NCBI GenBank assembly: GCA_903845455.1
Contig: CAIMXN010000041.1
Coordinates: 1 to 8,724 of the forward strand
Direction: 5' to 3'
Length of the DNA: 8,724 bases
Origin: an uncultured beta proteobacterium
Lineage (GTDB): Bacteria; Pseudomonadota; Gammaproteobacteria; Burkholderiales; Burkholderiaceae
Shown: positions 6,054 through 8,724 of the stretch, piece by piece
Numbering within the stretch: position 1 is the stretch's first letter
Layout of the letters: each line of letters begins with the position of its first letter
The notes under the pieces: generated by a model
The model's database searches: none
Seen by the model: the letters and a program-made list of their open reading frames with translations, nothing else
What the model was told of the DNA's origin: nothing
Made by a program: the position numbers and the translations under genes

Positions 6054-6091
6054 ATTGATCGAAATATTAGATAATTAGACAATACCTGACG

Positions 6092-7036
6092 ATGGCCTAT
6101 TTCCCTTCATTAAGACAGCTCAGCTACTTTGCTGCTTTAGCAAAAGAGCTGAACTTTACTCGTGCTGCAGAAGCTTGTTTTGTTGGCCAGTCAACACTCA
6201 GTGCTGGACTCAAGGAGCTGGAAGAGGGTCTGGGTATCCGTTTAGTGGAGCGCGATCGCCAGAATGTCTCAATGACGCCTGTTGGTTTAGAGGTTTTAGA
6301 GCGCGCTAAGGCTATTTTGGCCGCTTCCCAGGATTTGGTGGAGTATGCGGGTGGGGTAGCGCAACCGATGACAGCCACAATCCGTCTAGGCGTAATTCCG
6401 ACGATTGCCCCATTTCTATTGCCTCAGGTTTTACCAGAAATTCGGCAGCGCTTTCCAGAGCTGAAGATTGTTTTGCGGGAAGATTTAAGTGCTAATTTGC
6501 TTGCCAGGCTTGCTGACCATCAACTGGATTTTGCCTTAATTGCCTTGCCCTACGACGTGAATGGCTTGTTGGTGAAAGAGTTATTTAACGATGAGTTTTG
6601 GCTAGTGGCTCGAGAAGATGATCCTGCACTGAAGGGTAAAGAAGTGCATTTACCCGCCAAGATGGCAGAGAGGCTACTTTTGCTTGAGGAGGGGCATTGT
6701 CTACGTGAACATGCGATGCAAGCCTGTAAGCGCTCAGATATTCGTCATGCCGAGGGGATGGAGGCAACTAGCTTGTTGACCCTGCTACAGATGGTGGAGT
6801 CTGGAATGGGAATTGCTTTGCTGCCTGAGATGGCTATTAAAGGGGGCTTACTCAATAACACACAGTTGCTTGCTAGACCATTGGCAGCGCCCGCTCCCAA
6901 GCGAGTGATTGCCTTGATTGCCCGTGCTTCCACAGCCCGCCTCGAAGAATTTCAGGCGCTCTCTGATTGTATTGAGGAGCGCTTTGGCGTCAATTTAAAA
7001 ATGAGTCGTAGCAAGCGCAAAGGTGTTCGTACATGA
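6092..7036 (+). CDS. oxyR: Hydrogen peroxide-sensing LysR-type regulator OxyR
   Basis: A 314-residue LysR-type regulator that senses peroxide through a reversible disulphide and then activates antioxidant genes. The N-terminal winged helix-turn-helix spans about residues 5-65 (LRQLSYFAALAKELNFTRAAEACFVGQ..LS..L..LE..LG..L.ER), followed by the linker helix and the LysR substrate-binding fold. The deciding evidence for OxyR is LLLLEEGHCLREHAMQAC (195-212): Cys203 and Cys212 are nine residues apart with the GHCLR context, as Cys199 and Cys208 are in E. coli OxyR. The downstream GMEATSLLTLLQMVESGMGIALLPEMA segment also fits. The basic tail (KMSRSKRKGVRT) is slightly longer than in E. coli. No good Shine-Dalgarno site precedes the ATG, so translation may be modest. 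It is divergent from the rubrerythrin operon, its likely target, and 70 bases upstream of a NemA-like gene that may share its transcript. Confidence 0.92.
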   Translation: MAYFPSLRQLSYFAALAKELNFTRAAEACFVGQSTLSAGLKELEEGLGIRLVERDRQNVSMTPVGLEVLERAKAILAASQDLVEYAGGVAQPMTATIRLGVIPTIAPFLLPQVLPEIRQRFPELKIVLREDLSANLLARLADHQLDFALIALPYDVNGLLVKELFNDEFWLVAREDDPALKGKEVHLPAKMAERLLLLEEGHCLREHAMQACKRSDIRHAEGMEATSLLTLLQMVESGMGIALLPEMAIKGGLLNNTQLLARPLAAPAPKRVIALIARASTARLEEFQALSDCIEERFGVNLKMSRSKRKGVRT

Positions 7037-7058
7037 ACAAGATTGCAGCAAGCTTGTT
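7036..7058. repeat. Inverted repeat AACAAG-N11-CTTGTT between oxyR and the NemA-like gene
   Basis: Perfect 6-base arms at 7036-7041 and 7053-7058; the first base is the last base of the oxyR stop codon. Inside, TTG and CAA (7043-7045, 7049-7051) can extend the stem past one mismatch, giving a hairpin with a CAG loop. No T-run follows, so it is a poor terminator. It may be an operator for the NemA-like gene or an RNA hairpin that protects or separates the two messages. Confidence 0.4.
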
Positions 7059-7106
7059 ACAGTCATGATCCCTGTTTATTTGCCATATTAAAAAAGAAAG
7101 TTTGTA

Positions 7107-8207
7107 ATGCCCGGAAAAGAAATCATGTTTACCCCAGTAAAACTCGGTTTGATTGAGTTGAAAAACCGCCTTGTCATGGCACCGCTAACCAGAATGCGTT
7201 CGCTTCCTGGTGATGTAATACACCCATTAGCTAAAACGTATTACGCACAACGTGCGAGTGCAGGCTTGATTATTAGCGAGGCAACACAAATTTCTCCCTT
7301 GGGTATGGGTTACCCAGCAACTCCAGGTATTTATTCTGCTGAGCAAACTCTTGCCTGGAAAGACGTTGTGGAGGAGGTTCACGCCAAGGGTGGTTCAATC
7401 GTTGCTCAGTTATGGCATGTGGGCCGAATTTCACATTCTTCATTACACCCAGAGCAAGGCTTACCAGAAGCACCTTCTGCCATTGCAGCAGAAGGCCAAA
7501 CCTATGGGGCAGATTGGCAACTGCATGACTATGAGGTTCCTAAGGCAATGACTAGTGAAGATATCGCGCGCTTGCTAAGAGATTTTGAGTTAGCGGCAAA
7601 TAATGCCAAGCAAGCAGGTTTCGATGGTGTTGAGGTTCATGCGGCAAATGGCTATCTCTTAGACCAGTTCTTGCAGGATAAGACAAACCAACGCACTGAT
7701 CAATATGGCGGCTCCATCGAGAATCGCCTGCGCTTACTTGGCGAAGTGATTGAGGCTGTTGCCAAAGTATTTCCAAGCGAACGGATCGGAGTGCGTTTAT
7801 CTCCCTATGGCACATTTAATGACATGAGTGATAGTGATCCAGTCGCTTTATTTGCTGCTGCAATTGATAAATTAAATCCTTATAAGCTAGCGTATGTGCA
7901 TATGATTGAGCCCCGCTCAACCAATGCAGGGGGTAATGATGAGGTATATGAAGATGCCCCACTGACTTCAGAGATATTCCGTCAAGCCTATACAGGAAAA
8001 TTTATTAGCGCTGGTGGTTACGATCAAGCGATGGGCGAAGAGACCTTGGAAGCCGGAATTGCCGATGCAGTTGCCTATGGTCGTTTGTATATCTCCAATC
8101 CAGATTTAGTTGAGCGCTTTAAAAAGAATGCTCCTTTAAATCCTTATGACCGCGCTACATTCTATGGCGGGGCGGAAGTGGGTTACACCGATTACCCAAC
8201 GCTGTAA
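7107..8207 (+). CDS. Old Yellow Enzyme family alkene reductase, NemA-like
   Basis: A 366-residue FMN-dependent TIM-barrel enzyme that reduces activated C=C bonds (enones, maleimides, quinone-like electrophiles) and often nitro compounds with NAD(P)H in the cytoplasm. Seen: NRLVMAPLTRMRS (residues 20-32, with the FMN-contacting Thr27), SAGLIISEATQIS (51-63), QLWHVGRISH (101-110), the active-site VHAANGYLLDQFL (177-189; His178, Asn181 and proton donor Tyr183), NQRTDQYGGSIENR (194-207), Arg230 in RIGVRLSP, and AVAYGRLYISNPDLV (321-335). The ending FYGGAEVGYTDYPTL closely resembles that of E. coli NemA. E. coli NemA has His at the Asn181 position; both are known in the family. An ATG at 7125 is a possible later start. 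The neighbour oxyR suggests a role in oxidative or electrophile stress. True substrates cannot be read from sequence. Confidence 0.9.
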   Translation: MPGKEIMFTPVKLGLIELKNRLVMAPLTRMRSLPGDVIHPLAKTYYAQRASAGLIISEATQISPLGMGYPATPGIYSAEQTLAWKDVVEEVHAKGGSIVAQLWHVGRISHSSLHPEQGLPEAPSAIAAEGQTYGADWQLHDYEVPKAMTSEDIARLLRDFELAANNAKQAGFDGVEVHAANGYLLDQFLQDKTNQRTDQYGGSIENRLRLLGEVIEAVAKVFPSERIGVRLSPYGTFNDMSDSDPVALFAAAIDKLNPYKLAYVHMIEPRSTNAGGNDEVYEDAPLTSEIFRQAYTGKFISAGGYDQAMGEETLEAGIADAVAYGRLYISNPDLVERFKKNAPLNPYDRATFYGGAEVGYTDYPTL

Positions 8208-8222
8208 TCAGGCATGAGCAGC

Positions 8223-8262
8223 AATGAGGTCATATTTCTGAGAAATTTGACCTCATTTTTTA
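8223..8262 (+). terminator. Strong intrinsic terminator after the NemA-like gene
   Basis: AATGAGGTCA (8223-8232) pairs with TGACCTCATT (8248-8257). After one T-T mismatch the stem continues with ATTTC/GAAAT (8234-8238, 8242-8246) around a TGA loop. Six T residues (8256-8261) follow. The distal arm and the T-run overlap the 3' end of the small - strand gene at 8253-8429. Confidence 0.92.
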
Positions 8263-8429
8263 TTGTCGGGGTCTTTTAGCAAATCAAAATGGTTGGCTAT
8301 CAATAGTGTCGCTACTGATGCACAACCTAGGGCAAAGAACTGCCACTGATGAATTATTGCTGTACCAATGACGGTCATGAGGATTGTCCAGGCAATCGTA
8401 ATTTTAGCTTTTTTGCTGAGCGGTTTCAT
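8253..8429 (-). CDS. Small predicted membrane protein of 58 residues, function unknown
   Basis: I do not recognise this protein. It begins MKPLSKKAKITIAWTILMTV and ends LLKDPDNKK. It has a basic N-terminus (Lys2, Lys6, Lys7, Lys9), then hydrophobic stretches at about residues 10-26 and 31-46 that could form one or two short membrane helices, and a charged hydrophilic tail. The ATG lies 13 bases after the stop of the cytochrome b561 gene on the same strand, which suggests co-translation or an accessory role for that cytochrome. A possible AGGA site lies 11 bases upstream, rather far. Its stop codon and last two Lys codons lie inside the terminator hairpin and T-run of the convergent NemA-like gene. 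The position and the membrane-like composition support a real gene, but without homologues to compare this stays tentative. Confidence 0.6.
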   Translation of the reverse strand: MKPLSKKAKITIAWTILMTVIGTAIIHQWQFFALGCASVATLLIANHFDLLKDPDNKK

Positions 8430-8442
8430 GTTCTAGAAGTTC

Positions 8443-8724
8443 CTATTTTATTTCAGGGTCACGCTGATTTAGCATGCGAAGAAGTGTATCGTTTTTCAGG
8501 ATGTAATGTTGCCACAAAGCTGCTAGCGCGTGAACCCCAATTAAAAAATAGATCGTATTACCAAGCCATTCATGTAGCTCTTTAAAGATTTTTTTGATTG
8601 AGGGATCAGGGCTAATCCATTGGGGGAGCGTCCAGTTGAAAAAATGGACTTCTTTGCCGCCCGCCTGAAGGAAAATGAGCCCCATGATAGGTAGTGTGAG
8701 TAATAAGGCATAAAAAAGCCAATG
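8443..8724 (-). CDS. Cytochrome b561 (CybB-like), C-terminal part (partial, leaves at the right edge)
   Basis: The last 93 residues of a membrane b-type cytochrome; the frame is open to the window edge, with TAG at 8443-8445. An in-frame ATG at 8685 is internal, because the coding pattern continues upstream as HWLFYALLLTLPIMGLIFL. The di-haem cytochrome b561 pattern is visible: a helix (about 1-19), a loop with PFxx-like VHFFNWTLPQWISPD, then KELHEWLGNTIYFLIGVHALAALWQHYILKNDTLLRML. His51 and His65 are 14 apart, matching the haem-ligand spacing of E. coli CybB (137 and 151). CybB-type proteins transfer electrons between the quinone pool and an outer partner, and E. coli CybB oxidises superoxide. 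Nearby oxyR and rubrerythrin fit a redox theme, but the partner here is not known. The small membrane protein gene follows directly. Confidence 0.88.
   Translation of the reverse strand, partial: HWLFYALLLTLPIMGLIFLQAGGKEVHFFNWTLPQWISPDPSIKKIFKELHEWLGNTIYFLIGVHALAALWQHYILKNDTLLRMLNQRDPEIK

Noticed and set aside
7552..7815. An 87-codon - strand frame inside the NemA-like gene
   Set aside because: It is antisense to the conserved active-site region of the reductase and rich in His and Arg, as shadow frames often are.
8349..8585. A 78-codon + strand frame at the right end
   Set aside because: It is antisense to the small membrane protein gene and to cytochrome b561, which has clear haem-ligand motifs; the product looks random.

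Overview
The window looks like a chromosomal segment of a betaproteobacterium of the Burkholderiales. A small freshwater Polynucleobacter-type genome is the best guess, from the moderate base composition, the Bug/TctC-type binding protein, the OxyR and NemA-like sequences and the short gene spacing. No mobile element, tRNA, rRNA or CRISPR array is visible, and no gap between genes is longer than about 170 bases.

Left part (1-3146). The window opens inside the 3' end of a hydroxyethylthiazole kinase gene (thiM), closed by a small hairpin. A 3-hydroxybutyrate dehydrogenase gene follows on the + strand. Facing it on the - strand is a probable two-gene operon: an HMG-CoA lyase family gene, then an orphan Bug/TctC periplasmic binding protein. 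The lyase product would be acetoacetate if the substrate is HMG-CoA, which is also the product of the dehydrogenase, so this block may be a small carboxylate/ketone-body module. Between the convergent genes lies a run of four degenerate copies of a 10-base repeat.

Middle (3147-3991). A stand-alone five-helix membrane protein of the PuuD/Urate_ox_N family starts from a strong Shine-Dalgarno site. It ends at a very strong hairpin terminator shared with the convergent reductase gene.

Core of interest (3992-8252). A - strand operon encodes a rubrerythrin without its usual C-terminal rubredoxin domain, then a 55-residue free rubredoxin, then a rubredoxin reductase-like flavoprotein. Together they would form a three-part NAD(P)H-driven peroxide reductase. 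Divergent from it is oxyR, with both redox cysteines at canonical spacing. OxyR is followed by a NemA-type Old Yellow Enzyme. The cluster therefore reads as a peroxide and electrophile defence locus with its own regulator.

Right end (8253-8724). On the - strand a truncated cytochrome b561 (CybB-like) gene enters from outside the window. It is followed by a 58-residue predicted membrane protein whose stop codon lies inside the terminator hairpin of the convergent nemA-like gene. CybB-type proteins can oxidise superoxide, so this end may extend the redox theme. I see no clearly new system. The most notable item is the split rubrerythrin/rubredoxin/reductase operon under apparent OxyR control.
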